Origin: Sphingobacterium phlebotomi
Lineage (GTDB): Bacteria; Bacteroidota; Bacteroidia; Sphingobacteriales; Sphingobacteriaceae
Assembly: GCF_008180195.1 (NCBI RefSeq)
Contig: NZ_VTAV01000010.1
Span: 101,427 to 165,426, forward strand
Length of the DNA stretch: 64,000 nucleotides
Direction of reading: 5' to 3'
Numbering within the stretch: the first letter of the stretch is position 1; the number at the start of each line of letters is the position of its first letter. A model generated the notes under the pieces. The model was not told where the DNA came from, made no database searches, and saw only the letters and a program-made list of their open reading frames with translations. Position numbers and translations under genes: made by a program. Positions 1 to 7,997 of this stretch are shown here, one piece after another.

Positions 1-2
1 GG

Positions 3-497
3 GAAGTCAAACGTTATAACCTGACCTTTGGACATAATGTGGTATGGGACAAAGAGCGCGAGGTTTTATGGGCAACAGATGATCAAAACCTGTATACGTA
101 TACCTACGATAATACAAATCCCGATGATCCGGAATTAACTAGGAATGCGGAGTTTTTTCCTTTGCCCGATGTGTCTCCCCACGACCTGTTTCCGGTATAT
201 GGTGAGGACAAATTGTACCTGACGACAGCCAGTCACATTTACATCTTTGATATTGCGACCAAAACCTTTGAACGGCATGCCTATTCAAAAGCAAATATTA
301 AATCGGTGTCAGACGGACCGGCAGATTTTGGTACCTTGATTATCGAACCCAATAACTCGTATTGGACCAATCGGGTTACCAACGTAATGGGAAGTAGTGT
401 TTTCTTCAAGGATACCTATAGAATGTACAAAGCCCGTTGGTTCATTGACAATCCTTTTAGTTATCCAAGTGATCATCCTTATAGACAAAGTAAATAA
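3..497 (+). CDS. C-terminal part of a beta-propeller-like secreted protein (5' end outside the window)
   Basis: The frame is open to the left edge, so the true start lies upstream; a GTG at 39 is only the first internal start-like codon. The visible 164 residues contain short blade-like repeats with VWD, LWATDDQ, LYLTTASHIYIFD and FGTLI segments, typical of beta-propeller proteins. The pattern resembles the Bacteroidota DUF6528 group of uncharacterised propellers, but this is recognition by eye only. It stops 2 bp before the following lipoprotein start, so the two are very probably co-transcribed. Exported location is inferred from that neighbour. Function is unknown. Confidence 0.7.
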   Translation, partial: EVKRYNLTFGHNVVWDKEREVLWATDDQNLYTYTYDNTNPDDPELTRNAEFFPLPDVSPHDLFPVYGEDKLYLTTASHIYIFDIATKTFERHAYSKANIKSVSDGPADFGTLIIEPNNSYWTNRVTNVMGSSVFFKDTYRMYKARWFIDNPFSYPSDHPYRQSK

Positions 498-499
498 TA

Positions 500-1705
500 A
501 TGAATACGCGAAAAATATGTTTAGGATTTATGGGATTAACGGTGTTTTTTGTTATTCTCTCCTGTAAAAAAGACAAAGAGACAGACGTTATGCAACCCGA
601 TTTTATTCAAACGTCTCTTCCGGCGTCTATGTCCATCGATGGTGGAATAGAATTTGACCTTTATATTCCAGATAATGAGGAGGGGGTACGGTACGATTGG
701 GTTTTACCTGATTTATTAACACTAACAGCTGGGGAAGGAACCAATCGTATAACGGTGGTTGGAGGTGAAGAAGGTGGTGTTGTCCAAGAGAAAAGCATTG
801 GCGTTACGGCGGATCGTGTAGGGAACAGAAGTTATACACGCTGGCTGTATAAAGAAATAGCTGTCTTAACACCGCCGCCAACGTTGCCCAATTATCGGAC
901 AAAGCGTTATGGTGCTAAAACTTGGATGATAGAGAATCTAAATGAGGCGGGTGAAGATGGCAATCTTGGATGGACATATAATAATGACCCCGGGAAAGCA
1001 GACATATATGGTCGGTTGTATACTTGGCACGAAGCGATGACGGGTGTTTCGAATGCCACCGAAGGACAGAACCCGTATACTTGGGGCAGTAGCGGAACAG
1101 ACGACGTTGGGAATTCCTATATTCTGGACGGCACTTACGTCAATTCGTACAATATACAGATACAGGGGGCGTGCCCCGAGGGTTGGCACATCCCGAATAT
1201 GAATGATTGGTACGACCTGCTGGTAGCGATTAAACAGGAGTATGGTATACCTGGAAACAGCCTCGCGGATGTGGCGAATAGCAAGGACGGGTATATTATT
1301 GCCTGGGGTAGAGAAACGGGTGTAGTAAACGCTATGAACCTCACTAATTGGGGTGTTATTGGGCCATATCTAAAAGGAAGTAATCCGATGAGTGTAGGCG
1401 GTTTGTGGCAAGGAGGGACCACCTTTAACTATGGCGGTAATGCGGTGTTTCCAAGTGGTGCTTACCCGCTATATAAAGATAAAAGCAGTGAGCTAGAATT
1501 TAATATCTTGCCGAGCGGTAGAAGAACGGCAGCGTCTGTCTTCAACGATGAAGGCCTATACTCTTATCATTGGGTAGCTTATCGCGGTGCAGCTAGTCCT
1601 AACAACCCGCTAAGGTTGACAATTGGTTCGAGCAATGCCAATTTTTCCAATGGATTGGCTAATCCACTCGACGCACATTGCTTACGCTGTGTCGCCAATT
1701 ACTAA
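500..1705 (+). CDS. FISUMP-type surface lipoprotein
   Basis: A 401-residue protein with an N-terminal signal sequence and lipobox ending at Cys22 (VILSC), followed by Lys/Asp-rich residues, so it should be a lipid-anchored envelope protein. Residues about 30-125 look like an Ig-like region. Residues about 130-401 carry the hallmarks of the Fibrobacter succinogenes major paralogous domain (TIGR02145): TWMIENL, GRLYTWHEAM, CPEGWHIPN and a terminal LRCV. FISUMP domains are common in Bacteroidota surface lipoproteins, but no biochemical role is established. It follows the propeller-like gene by 2 bp and is closed by a strong hairpin terminator, so it is the last gene of its operon. Confidence 0.85.
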   Translation: MNTRKICLGFMGLTVFFVILSCKKDKETDVMQPDFIQTSLPASMSIDGGIEFDLYIPDNEEGVRYDWVLPDLLTLTAGEGTNRITVVGGEEGGVVQEKSIGVTADRVGNRSYTRWLYKEIAVLTPPPTLPNYRTKRYGAKTWMIENLNEAGEDGNLGWTYNNDPGKADIYGRLYTWHEAMTGVSNATEGQNPYTWGSSGTDDVGNSYILDGTYVNSYNIQIQGACPEGWHIPNMNDWYDLLVAIKQEYGIPGNSLADVANSKDGYIIAWGRETGVVNAMNLTNWGVIGPYLKGSNPMSVGGLWQGGTTFNYGGNAVFPSGAYPLYKDKSSELEFNILPSGRRTAASVFNDEGLYSYHWVAYRGAASPNNPLRLTIGSSNANFSNGLANPLDAHCLRCVANY

Positions 1706-1709
1706 GGAT

Positions 1710-1760
1710 AACGAAAACCTGCCAAAAGATTGTCCTTTAATTTTTGGCAGGTTTTCGTTT
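1710..1760 (+). terminator. Rho-independent-type hairpin after the FISUMP gene
   Basis: An 18-bp perfect inverted repeat, AACGAAAACCTGCCAAAA at 1710-1727 and its complement at 1742-1759, separated by 14 nt and ending in TTT. It begins 5 bp after the stop codon. The stem is symmetric (A-rich left, T-rich right), so it could stop transcription in both directions. Confidence 0.85.
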
Positions 1761-1880
1761 AATATTCTTTCTCCGGGAATGATTCGTTCTAAACCTTTCG
1801 CATGATGCCGAGTCTAATTTAAGAAATTGGTGAAAATATTATGTTTCTAATAATTTTTTAATAAAAAAACTATACTGCTA

Positions 1881-1914
1881 TTGCATAAAAGAAAAAAATA
1901 ATTTTTTACTTTTG
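1881..1914 (+). promoter_or_regulatory. Putative promoter of the arginine operon
   Basis: TACTTTTG at 1907-1914 is an exact match to the Bacteroidota -7 consensus TAnnTTTG, with a TTG at 1881-1883 as a -33 element (23-nt spacing, slightly long). Transcription would start near 1920, about 14 nt before the leader ORF at 1934 and about 265 nt before the GNAT gene, leaving a long leader. Confidence 0.55.
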
Positions 1915-1933
1915 TATTGTTAAAAACGGATAA

Positions 1934-2068
1934 ATGAATTTTATAAAGCTATATATGTTTGTTCCTGCACAGCTTCCGAAGAAGTTTGTAAGGGATATGT
2001 TGTATACTTTGAAAGGGTTCAATTGTCCTATATTACGACTCCGACGACCTATTCTGCCTCGAGCTTGA
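1934..2068 (+). CDS. Candidate arginine-rich leader peptide (44 aa)
   Basis: A 44-codon ORF directly behind the promoter and ahead of the arginine genes. Its last ten codons include four CGA arginine codons (positions 35, 37, 38 and 43; C-terminal residues RLRRPILPRA). Its 3' end overlaps the left arm of a hairpin at 2054-2079. This arrangement matches amino-acid attenuator leaders: ribosomes pausing at the CGA codons (2036-2047) would cover that arm. No strong Shine-Dalgarno is seen, only GGA at 1928-1930. The role is inference; chance occurrence cannot be excluded, and no U-rich terminator follows immediately. Confidence 0.45.
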   Translation: MNFIKLYMFVPAQLPKKFVRDMLYTLKGFNCPILRLRRPILPRA

Positions 2069-2079
2069 TTGGGAGGCAG
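2054..2079 (+). promoter_or_regulatory. Hairpin at the end of the leader ORF
   Basis: Perfect 7-bp inverted repeat CTGCCTC (2054-2060) and GAGGCAG (2073-2079) with a 12-nt loop containing the leader stop codon. A second, weaker stem follows (TCTCAA near 2118 with TTGAGA near 2145). No poly-U run follows either, so if this controls the operon it may act by translation, pausing or a factor rather than classical intrinsic termination. Confidence 0.4.
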
Positions 2080-2187
2080 GACAACATCCATTATGAACAA
2101 TCACTCGGCTCGGTGGTTTCTCAATCGTTAATTAATAGAGTTTTGTTGAGAACACGTTATGTGTAATTTATTAGGTCGACATCTTTG

Positions 2188-2904
2188 ATGACACTTTCAG
2201 ATTTTTTAGTTATTCCCGCCACTTCCGCGCATATAGAATATGCAGAAACGATTTGTAACGAAATGTTTGAGTCTGCGAAAGCTCGTGGAACAGGCATTGC
2301 TCGTCGTAAGCCGGAATACATCGTTCGCAAGATTGAGGAGGGAAAAGCGGTCATTGCCTTGCACAAGGATGGGCGCTGGGCGGGGTTTTGTTATATCGAA
2401 ACCTGGGGTCACGGTGACTATGTCGCCAATTCCGGATTGATTGTAGCACCCGATTTTAGAAAAGTAGGATTGGCAAAAGCGATTAAGAAGCGTGTCTTTG
2501 ATCTATCGCGCGAAAAATATCCCAAAGCGAAAATATTTGGTTTAACCACTGGCTTGGCCGTTATGAAAATAAATTCGGATCTGGGCTATGAACCGGTAAC
2601 CTATGGTGAACTGACTCAAGATGAAGAATTTTGGAAAGGCTGTCAATCCTGTGTGAACTTTGATATTTTGGTCAGTAAGGAACGTAAGAATTGTATGTGT
2701 ACCGCAATGCTTTGGGATCCTATTGAGAAGGAACGCGAACTCAAAGAGAAAATTCAACGTCGTGCTGAAGCGAAGGAACGTTTGGATCGTATTGTGAAGA
2801 AACAATCACTTTTGAAACGTATTGAAGCAAAATTGTGGAAATCGTCCAAGAAGATAGTTGCTGCGGTATTCCCTGTGGGTACTGGCCTCGCGAAAAATAT
2901 ATAA
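2188..2904 (+). CDS. GNAT-family acyltransferase of the arginine cluster
   Basis: A 238-residue protein. Residues about 5-160 form a GNAT acetyltransferase fold: the acceptor-side WAGFCYIETW strand, then GLIVAPDFRKVGLAKAIKKR, which matches the acyl-CoA pyrophosphate-binding motif A (R/Q-x-x-G-x-G/A). A conserved Cys-rich tail (CQSC and CMC) and a charged helix follow. The same protein type sits ahead of argG in many Bacteroidota, where it is a candidate for the missing glutamate N-acyltransferase (first step of arginine synthesis). That role is inference. Stop TAA at 2164 limits the start to TTG 2185 or ATG 2188; the ATG is preferred. It precedes argG by 141 bp. Confidence 0.8.
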   Translation: MTLSDFLVIPATSAHIEYAETICNEMFESAKARGTGIARRKPEYIVRKIEEGKAVIALHKDGRWAGFCYIETWGHGDYVANSGLIVAPDFRKVGLAKAIKKRVFDLSREKYPKAKIFGLTTGLAVMKINSDLGYEPVTYGELTQDEEFWKGCQSCVNFDILVSKERKNCMCTAMLWDPIEKERELKEKIQRRAEAKERLDRIVKKQSLLKRIEAKLWKSSKKIVAAVFPVGTGLAKNI

Positions 2905-3045
2905 TGACTATATTTGACCTCATTGCATGATGGGTAACAAGTAAAAACAATTTAATCCAATGAAACCATCATGATTTATTCAGACGACACGGGAGGCTGA
3001 TAAATCTGATAGCTTCATCACCTTTTAAGAACAAATTATATATAG

Positions 3046-4239
3046 ATGAAAAAAGTAGTATTAGCGTTTAGTGGCGGTTTAGACACCTCCTTCTGTTGTA
3101 TTTATCTATCGAAAGACTTAGGGTTGGAAATACATTCGGTAGTAGTCAATACGGGAGGTTTCTCTGAAAATGAATTGAAAGCTATAGAGGAACGTGCCTA
3201 CGCCTTGGGCGTGAAATCCCATAGCACGATTGATGAAACCGAAAACTACTATCGCGACACTATAAAATACCTCATTTTTGGGAATGTATTAAAAAATGCC
3301 ACCTATCCACTTTCTGTATCGGCGGAGCGGGTCTGTCAAGCCACGGCAATTGCCAATTACGCCAAGAACATTGGTGCCGCATGTGTAGCACACGGTTCGA
3401 CGGGGGCTGGAAACGACCAAGTTCGTTTCGATATGATTTTTAATACACTTATCCCAGGCGTAGAGATTATCACACCTATCCGTGATCTTAAGCTGTCCAG
3501 AGAAGAAGAAATAGCTTATCTGGCTAAACACGGTGTAGAAATCAATGCCGAAAAAGCAAAGTATTCTATCAATAAAGGATTATGGGGTACATCCGTCGGT
3601 GGAGCAGAAACCTTGACTTCGAATAAATACCTGCCAGAGACTGCGTGGCCTACCCCGGTGACGTCCTCCGAACCCCAAACGGTAACCATCGACTTTGTTA
3701 AAGGGGAGCCGATGGCATTGAATGGTGAACAAACAAGTGCGGTTAAGGTTATTCAACGGCTGCAAGACTTAGCGCAACCGTATGGTATCGGACGCGATAT
3801 ACACGTAGGGGACACCATTATCGGAATCAAGGGACGTGTCGGTTTTGAGGCCGCCGGACCGCTTATCCTTATTAAAGCCCACCATACACTGGAAAAACAT
3901 ACCTTAACGAAATGGCAGTTGTCTTGGAAAGATCAGATTTCTGCTTTTTATGGTAATTATATGCACGAAGGACAGATGCACGACCCCGTCATGCGGGATA
4001 TCGAGGCGTTCCTCCGTTCCGCACAGGAAACAGTGACAGGACGCGTTATTATCGAATTACACCCCTATCGGTTTATCGTTGTTGGAATCGAATCCGAACA
4101 TGATTTGATGTCAACTAAATTTGGTAGCTACGGCGAAATGAATGAAGGGTATACCGGGGATGATGTAAAAGGTTTTGCTAAGATATTCGGTAACCAAGCA
4201 TTGATTTGGCATAAAGTTAATAGTGGAGGAGCGGAATGA
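3046..4239 (+). CDS. argG: Argininosuccinate synthase
   Basis: Catalyses citrulline + aspartate + ATP to argininosuccinate in the cytoplasm, the penultimate arginine step. The N-type ATP pyrophosphatase motif SGGLDTS is at residues 9-15. Also visible are the citrulline/aspartate-binding region around AHGSTGAGNDQVRFD and the NKGLWGTSVGG segment. The 397-residue length is normal for the family. The frame runs 4 bp into argC (ATGA overlap), so the two are translationally coupled. Control is probably through the long leader upstream of the GNAT gene. Confidence 0.97.
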   Translation: MKKVVLAFSGGLDTSFCCIYLSKDLGLEIHSVVVNTGGFSENELKAIEERAYALGVKSHSTIDETENYYRDTIKYLIFGNVLKNATYPLSVSAERVCQATAIANYAKNIGAACVAHGSTGAGNDQVRFDMIFNTLIPGVEIITPIRDLKLSREEEIAYLAKHGVEINAEKAKYSINKGLWGTSVGGAETLTSNKYLPETAWPTPVTSSEPQTVTIDFVKGEPMALNGEQTSAVKVIQRLQDLAQPYGIGRDIHVGDTIIGIKGRVGFEAAGPLILIKAHHTLEKHTLTKWQLSWKDQISAFYGNYMHEGQMHDPVMRDIEAFLRSAQETVTGRVIIELHPYRFIVVGIESEHDLMSTKFGSYGEMNEGYTGDDVKGFAKIFGNQALIWHKVNSGGAE

Positions 4240-5249
4240 TACGAGTAGGTATAGTAGGTTCTGCAGGATATACAGGAGGTGAGCTCCTCCGTGTGTTGAT
4301 TTATCACCCCCACGTAGAAATTGTTTTTGCTAATTCGGCTTCAAATGCCGGAAATAAAATCTATGCGGTTCACAATGATTTGTTTGGTGACACGGAATTG
4401 GAATTTTCTTCTGATTTCCATTCGGATATCGATGTGCTATTTCTATGTGTCGGACATGGCGATGCGCGAAAGTTTCTGGATGCAAATCCAGTGGACCCGA
4501 ATGTCAAGATTATCGACTTGTCACAAGATTACCGACTGAAAGCGAATACCGCCTACCAAGGTGGACATTTTGTATACGGTCTTCCCGAGCTCAACAGGGA
4601 AGCGATTAAATCGGCACAATATATCGCCAATCCGGGATGCTTTGCTACCAATATGCAATTGGCATTGCTGCCTTTAGCCGCTAAAGGATTGTTGCCGGAG
4701 CAGATTCATATCAATGCCACAACAGGTTCTACCGGGGCAGGGCAAAAACCTTCCCCTACTTCGCATTTTTCTTGGCGTAGTGGAAATCTTTCTGCTTATA
4801 AATCGTTCGAGCATCAACATCTGCAAGAGGTCTCCGAATCGTTGAACCAACTTCAGCCGGATTTTCTGCCACAATCTGACCTATCCTTGCTTGAGCGGGC
4901 CATGCAGCGGATCAATATGATTCCGCAACGTGGGGCATTTCCCAGAGGGATTTTTTCAGCGATATACGTGACTTCGGAATTGACCGAAGAAGAGGCTTAT
5001 ACCCTTTATGAGGAATATTATGGAAACCATCCGTTTACTTGGGTGAGCAAGGCGAATATTGATTTGAAACAAGTCGTAAATACCAACAAGAGCATCATGC
5101 ATCTGGAAAAACATGGCGATCAATTGCTGATGCTAAATGCAACAGACAACTTGTTGAAAGGTGCGTCGGGTCAAGCCGTCCAGAATATGAATCTGATGTT
5201 CGGTCTGGATGAAAGAGCGGGGCTTAATTTGAAACCAATAGGGTTTTAG
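4236..5249 (+). CDS. argC: N-acetyl-gamma-glutamyl-phosphate reductase
   Basis: Makes N-acyl-glutamate semialdehyde from the acyl phosphate using NADPH. The Rossmann motif GSAGYTGGELLR is at residues 8-19, and the catalytic cysteine is Cys135 in NPGCFATN. The family segments DLSQDYR and TGSTGAG are present. The length of 337 is normal. It overlaps argG by 4 bp. In some Bacteroidota the pathway uses N-succinyl instead of N-acetyl intermediates; the sequence alone does not settle which. No argB, argD or argF follows: the operon ends at a hairpin one base after the stop. Confidence 0.96.
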   Translation: MIRVGIVGSAGYTGGELLRVLIYHPHVEIVFANSASNAGNKIYAVHNDLFGDTELEFSSDFHSDIDVLFLCVGHGDARKFLDANPVDPNVKIIDLSQDYRLKANTAYQGGHFVYGLPELNREAIKSAQYIANPGCFATNMQLALLPLAAKGLLPEQIHINATTGSTGAGQKPSPTSHFSWRSGNLSAYKSFEHQHLQEVSESLNQLQPDFLPQSDLSLLERAMQRINMIPQRGAFPRGIFSAIYVTSELTEEEAYTLYEEYYGNHPFTWVSKANIDLKQVVNTNKSIMHLEKHGDQLLMLNATDNLLKGASGQAVQNMNLMFGLDERAGLNLKPIGF

Positions 5250-5280
5250 TTTGGTTCTTTTTCCCGTAAAAAGAACCAAA
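5250..5280. terminator. Hairpin terminator after argC
   Basis: A perfect 13-bp stem, TTTGGTTCTTTTT at 5250-5262 and AAAAAGAACCAAA at 5268-5280, with the 5-nt loop CCCGT. It starts right after the argC stop. There is no U-run beyond the stem on the plus strand, so efficiency is uncertain. Confidence 0.7.
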
Positions 5281-5333
5281 CCGAACGAAGTGAGCTCATG
5301 GATACCAAAATAAACACTTATCCATAAAACCTC

Positions 5334-5408
5334 GTCGCTGCAGATATTTGCGAGGAGTGGATAGTACTAAGGATGGGTTTCTACATACCTCAAATATCTG
5401 GATGCGAC
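5334..5408. repeat. Long imperfect inverted repeat between argC and the GntR gene
   Basis: Outer arms GTCGC (5334-5338) and GCGAC (5404-5408), then CAGATATTTG (5341-5350) and CAAATATCTG (5391-5400), then an imperfect GAGG/CCTC pair. The interior contains GGATAGTAC, which recurs just outside at about 5423-5431. This could be a palindromic intergenic repeat or a terminator for the leftward GntR transcript. Only one copy was noticed in the window. Confidence 0.5.
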
Positions 5409-5446
5409 ATCAAATGTTAAGGATAGGATAGTACAATTCGTAACCT

Positions 5447-6472
5447 TTACAGAGAGTTTCTAATAATAACCTTGGCCGGATCGCGTAGGGTAACCGGATT
5501 TTCATTTAAAATCGCGTTAGCGGCTTCTTGGCCCATTTTACGGAAATCCGTACTAATGACCGTGATGCCTTCTTCCAGCACTTCTTTGACTGCCGTATCG
5601 TTATAAGAAATCAATCCAACGTCTTGGCCGAGCTTCCAGCTCTTTTCCCGGCAGAGTTTGATAATATCCACATCATCCTGATCATATCGGCTAAAGGTAA
5701 TATAAGCATCACCTTTCTTAAAAGAATCAGCTTCGACCTGATGAATGATTTTGTGATTTTTCTTATGCTCTTTGGAAAATGCCTCAAATCCCTCAATCAA
5801 ATCTTTGGCATGAAAAGCCTCTAAAGGGGCAACCAGTATTAAACGTTTGTATTTTTCCAATTGGGGTAACAAAGTTGTCAAGGAATCTACGATGTCCGAT
5901 TGGTGATCTTGATAAATACAGCTATAAGTGCCGTTAAGACTACTCTCTTTGTGGTCAATGACAATACGTTTATGCGGCGGTATGCTATTCAGTACGTGGG
6001 AAGGGTCTTCCTTAAAAAAAGTCACAACCACAAAATGTGTGTAACTGTTAAGATTCTCTTCAACAAGTTTCTCAAATACTTTGAAGTTATGGTGATGAAA
6101 ATAAACATCTACCTCAGCTTGGTCATCTATGGTTTCCAAAAAAGCTTGGTATACCCGATCCCTTAGAACATTCATTTTGTCGAGTATCAAACATATGCGG
6201 TAACGCTGTTCAAGCTTTAGTCGTTTTACGTAATAGCCTTTTCGGTATTCAGACTCGATAATTCCTTTTTCGGAAAGATATTGTAAACCTTTCAACGCTG
6301 TTTCCTTGCTGATACGTAACGCTGCGGTCAATTGATTGAGCGAAGGTAGCCGGTCGTTAATGGCCAATTCGTTTTGCGCTATCTGTGCCATGATATAATC
6401 TACTAGCTGCATGTACTTTAGACGTTGCTGCAAATTTGGGCTGCGTGTTTGGGAATCTAACAATTCTTTCAA
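5447..6472 (-). CDS. GntR-family regulator with LacI-type sugar-sensing domain
   Basis: A 341-residue transcription factor. Residues about 18-85 are a winged helix of GntR type (VDYIMAQIAQNELAINDRLPSLNQLTAAL, then SKETALKGLQYLSEKGIIES). Residues about 90-335 resemble periplasmic-binding-protein/LacI sensor domains (RYRICLILDKMNVLRDRVYQAFLE, GLISYNDTAVKEVLEEGITVISTDFRKMGQEAA). Regulators of this build control sugar operons in Bacteroidota, usually as repressors released by a sugar. No sugar genes adjoin it. ACCAGACCAG beside its promoter recurs in the leader of the 29-kb utilisation operon, a possible target (inference). Confidence 0.88.
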   Translation of the reverse strand: MKELLDSQTRSPNLQQRLKYMQLVDYIMAQIAQNELAINDRLPSLNQLTAALRISKETALKGLQYLSEKGIIESEYRKGYYVKRLKLEQRYRICLILDKMNVLRDRVYQAFLETIDDQAEVDVYFHHHNFKVFEKLVEENLNSYTHFVVVTFFKEDPSHVLNSIPPHKRIVIDHKESSLNGTYSCIYQDHQSDIVDSLTTLLPQLEKYKRLILVAPLEAFHAKDLIEGFEAFSKEHKKNHKIIHQVEADSFKKGDAYITFSRYDQDDVDIIKLCREKSWKLGQDVGLISYNDTAVKEVLEEGITVISTDFRKMGQEAANAILNENPVTLRDPAKVIIRNSL

Positions 6473-6501
6473 TTTTAGTAATGGACTCTTTTATATAAGT
6501 A

Positions 6502-6532
6502 CAAAACTAGTAGGTTTGGTCGGTTTTTACAA
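6502..6532 (-). promoter_or_regulatory. Promoter of the GntR-type regulator gene
   Basis: Read on the minus strand: TTG (6532-6530), 20 nt, TAGTTTTG (6509-6502), an exact TAnnTTTG -7 element. The start site would be near 6496, 24 nt before the start codon. The spacer holds ACCAAACCTACTAG, similar to the ACCAGACCAGACTAA at 29046-29060, so an operator may lie inside the promoter. Confidence 0.6.
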
Positions 6533-6663
6533 GAAAAAAGAGCAGACCAGACCAGTGAGCGGACGAATAAGAAACTCAAGTGCTTTATTTATGGATACGT
6601 TTTCAGCGGTGTGCTCATGTTATGAAAGTGTAACAAATACCAAACCCATTAACACAATTTGTT

Positions 6664-6671
6664 TACTTTTG
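6664..6671 (+). promoter_or_regulatory. -7 element immediately ahead of the ECF sigma gene
   Basis: TACTTTTG matches TAnnTTTG and ends 5 nt before the ATG at 6677, implying a leaderless or near-leaderless mRNA. No convincing -33 TTTG is found at the usual distance, so strength is uncertain. Confidence 0.4.
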
Positions 6672-6676
6672 TTTCG

Positions 6677-7252
6677 ATGCCTACACTAATAGATAAAGAG
6701 GTTCTGCTATTATCACGGATCAGAAATGGTGATGACAGTGCTATAGATGAAATTTATAGGACGAGCAAAATCCAGTTTTTGACTTTTGCAAGAAAACTAT
6801 TGAATGATGAAAATAGTTTAGAAGACATCTATCAGGATACGGTCATTGCATTTTATGAAAATGTGCGCACCGGAAAAATAACAGCACTAAAAAGTAGTAT
6901 AACGACTTATATCATCGGGATCGGTAAACATATACTTTATCGTCATCTAAAAAAAGCGAAAACGATGAGCAATCTGGATGAAATTGACGAGTTCGATTTA
7001 GGTGCCGTTACCAATACCTACATCGAACAAATAGCGGACAAGGAAACTACGATTATACTGCAACAGGCGATAGAGAAACTGGGAGAACCATGTGCCTCAT
7101 TGTTACGGTTGTTTTATTACGAAGAGAAAGAAAATACAGAAATAGCGACTTTATTGGGATATGCGAACGCTGATGTAATCAAAAGCCAAAAATACAGATG
7201 TATGCAGACGTTGAAAGCTATAATGAAAAAAGTAGACAAGAATGACAGATAA
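6677..7252 (+). CDS. ECF-type RNA polymerase sigma factor
   Basis: A 191-residue sigma-70 family protein. Region 2 spans about residues 10-85 (GDDSAIDEIYRTSKIQFLTF, EDIYQDTVIAFYENV, TYIIGIGKHILYRHLKK). Region 4 spans about 120-185 (LGEPCASLLRLFYYEEKENT, EIATLLGYANADVIKSQKYRC), so the core ECF architecture is complete. The ATG at 6677 is chosen because the in-frame codon upstream (6659) lies within the -7 element region. The gene overlaps the next by 11 bp, the usual arrangement of a sigma factor with its anti-sigma. Its probable targets are the promoters at 11202 and 15658 (inference). Confidence 0.92.
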   Translation: MPTLIDKEVLLLSRIRNGDDSAIDEIYRTSKIQFLTFARKLLNDENSLEDIYQDTVIAFYENVRTGKITALKSSITTYIIGIGKHILYRHLKKAKTMSNLDEIDEFDLGAVTNTYIEQIADKETTIILQQAIEKLGEPCASLLRLFYYEEKENTEIATLLGYANADVIKSQKYRCMQTLKAIMKKVDKNDR

Positions 7253-7997
7253 ATATCAAGACTTGATAGACGATTATCTAAGAGATAGGCTCAGCGAAGA
7301 ACAGCGCAGGGAGGTAGAACGATTGGCCGAAGCGGATGAAGATTTTCGTGCTGAACTTGATTTTCATAGACAGACCAAATCTGCCTTTGCAAAACAAAAA
7401 CACGATCAGTTGAAAAAACGGCTTCAATCACTATCCAGTGAGACACCAAAACCGTTAATTGCCGAACATTCCACAAATAGATTTGGAAGGTTATTTTGGT
7501 TAGTGGCTGCAACTGTATTACTGATTTGCAGTATCGGGTTTTATATGTGGTCTATGCGGCAAAGTGCCAAAAACCCAGCAGATTTGTACATGGCCTATTT
7601 TGAGCCTTATCCAAATGTCGTATTGCCTATCACACGTGATGAAGTCCAGTTGGACGATCGTGCATTGGCCTATTCCTATTATGAACAGGCAGACTATGCC
7701 AAAGCCTACGAACTGTTCGGAAGCCTGTCGGAAGACGTCCATGCAGATGATCCCGAAGTCTTGTTCTATAAAGGCATATCAGCTTTACAGCTCGATCTGA
7801 ACGGTGAGGCAACTAGATTATTGAATACATACCAAAGTGACGGTACAGCAAAGCTTGGGCGTCAAGCAAAATGGTACGAAGCGTTGGCCCACCTTAAGCA
7901 AGGAGATAAAAAAGAAGCTCAAAAGCTATTGCAATCTTTGGCAGATCATCAAGGGTACAAACAGCAAGAAGCGACAAGTTTATTAAAGGAATATTAA
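7242..7997 (+). CDS. Membrane-anchored TPR protein, probable anti-sigma factor
   Basis: A 251-residue protein. Residues 1-80 are acidic and helical, with an anti-sigma-like start (YQDLIDDYLRDRLSEEQRREVERL, a pattern seen in zinc-less anti-sigma domains). One membrane helix lies at about 84-105 (RLFWLVAATVLLICSIGFYMW). The outside part, about 125-251, has TPR-like helices (AYSYYEQADYAKAYELFGSL, EVLFYKGISALQL, AKWYEALAHLKQGDKKEAQKLL). Overlap with the sigma gene and the cytoplasm-membrane-TPR topology suggest it holds the sigma factor until an envelope signal is sensed. Its stop overlaps the stop of the CHAT gene on the other strand by 4 bp. Confidence 0.8.
   Translation: MTDKYQDLIDDYLRDRLSEEQRREVERLAEADEDFRAELDFHRQTKSAFAKQKHDQLKKRLQSLSSETPKPLIAEHSTNRFGRLFWLVAATVLLICSIGFYMWSMRQSAKNPADLYMAYFEPYPNVVLPITRDEVQLDDRALAYSYYEQADYAKAYELFGSLSEDVHADDPEVLFYKGISALQLDLNGEATRLLNTYQSDGTAKLGRQAKWYEALAHLKQGDKKEAQKLLQSLADHQGYKQQEATSLLKEY

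Noticed and set aside
938..1422. Antisense ORFs over the FISUMP gene
   Set aside because: They have no recognisable domains and mirror a clear coding frame on the other strand.
6659..6676. Upstream start for the sigma factor
   Set aside because: It lies in the promoter region; the ATG at 6677 begins the conserved protein.
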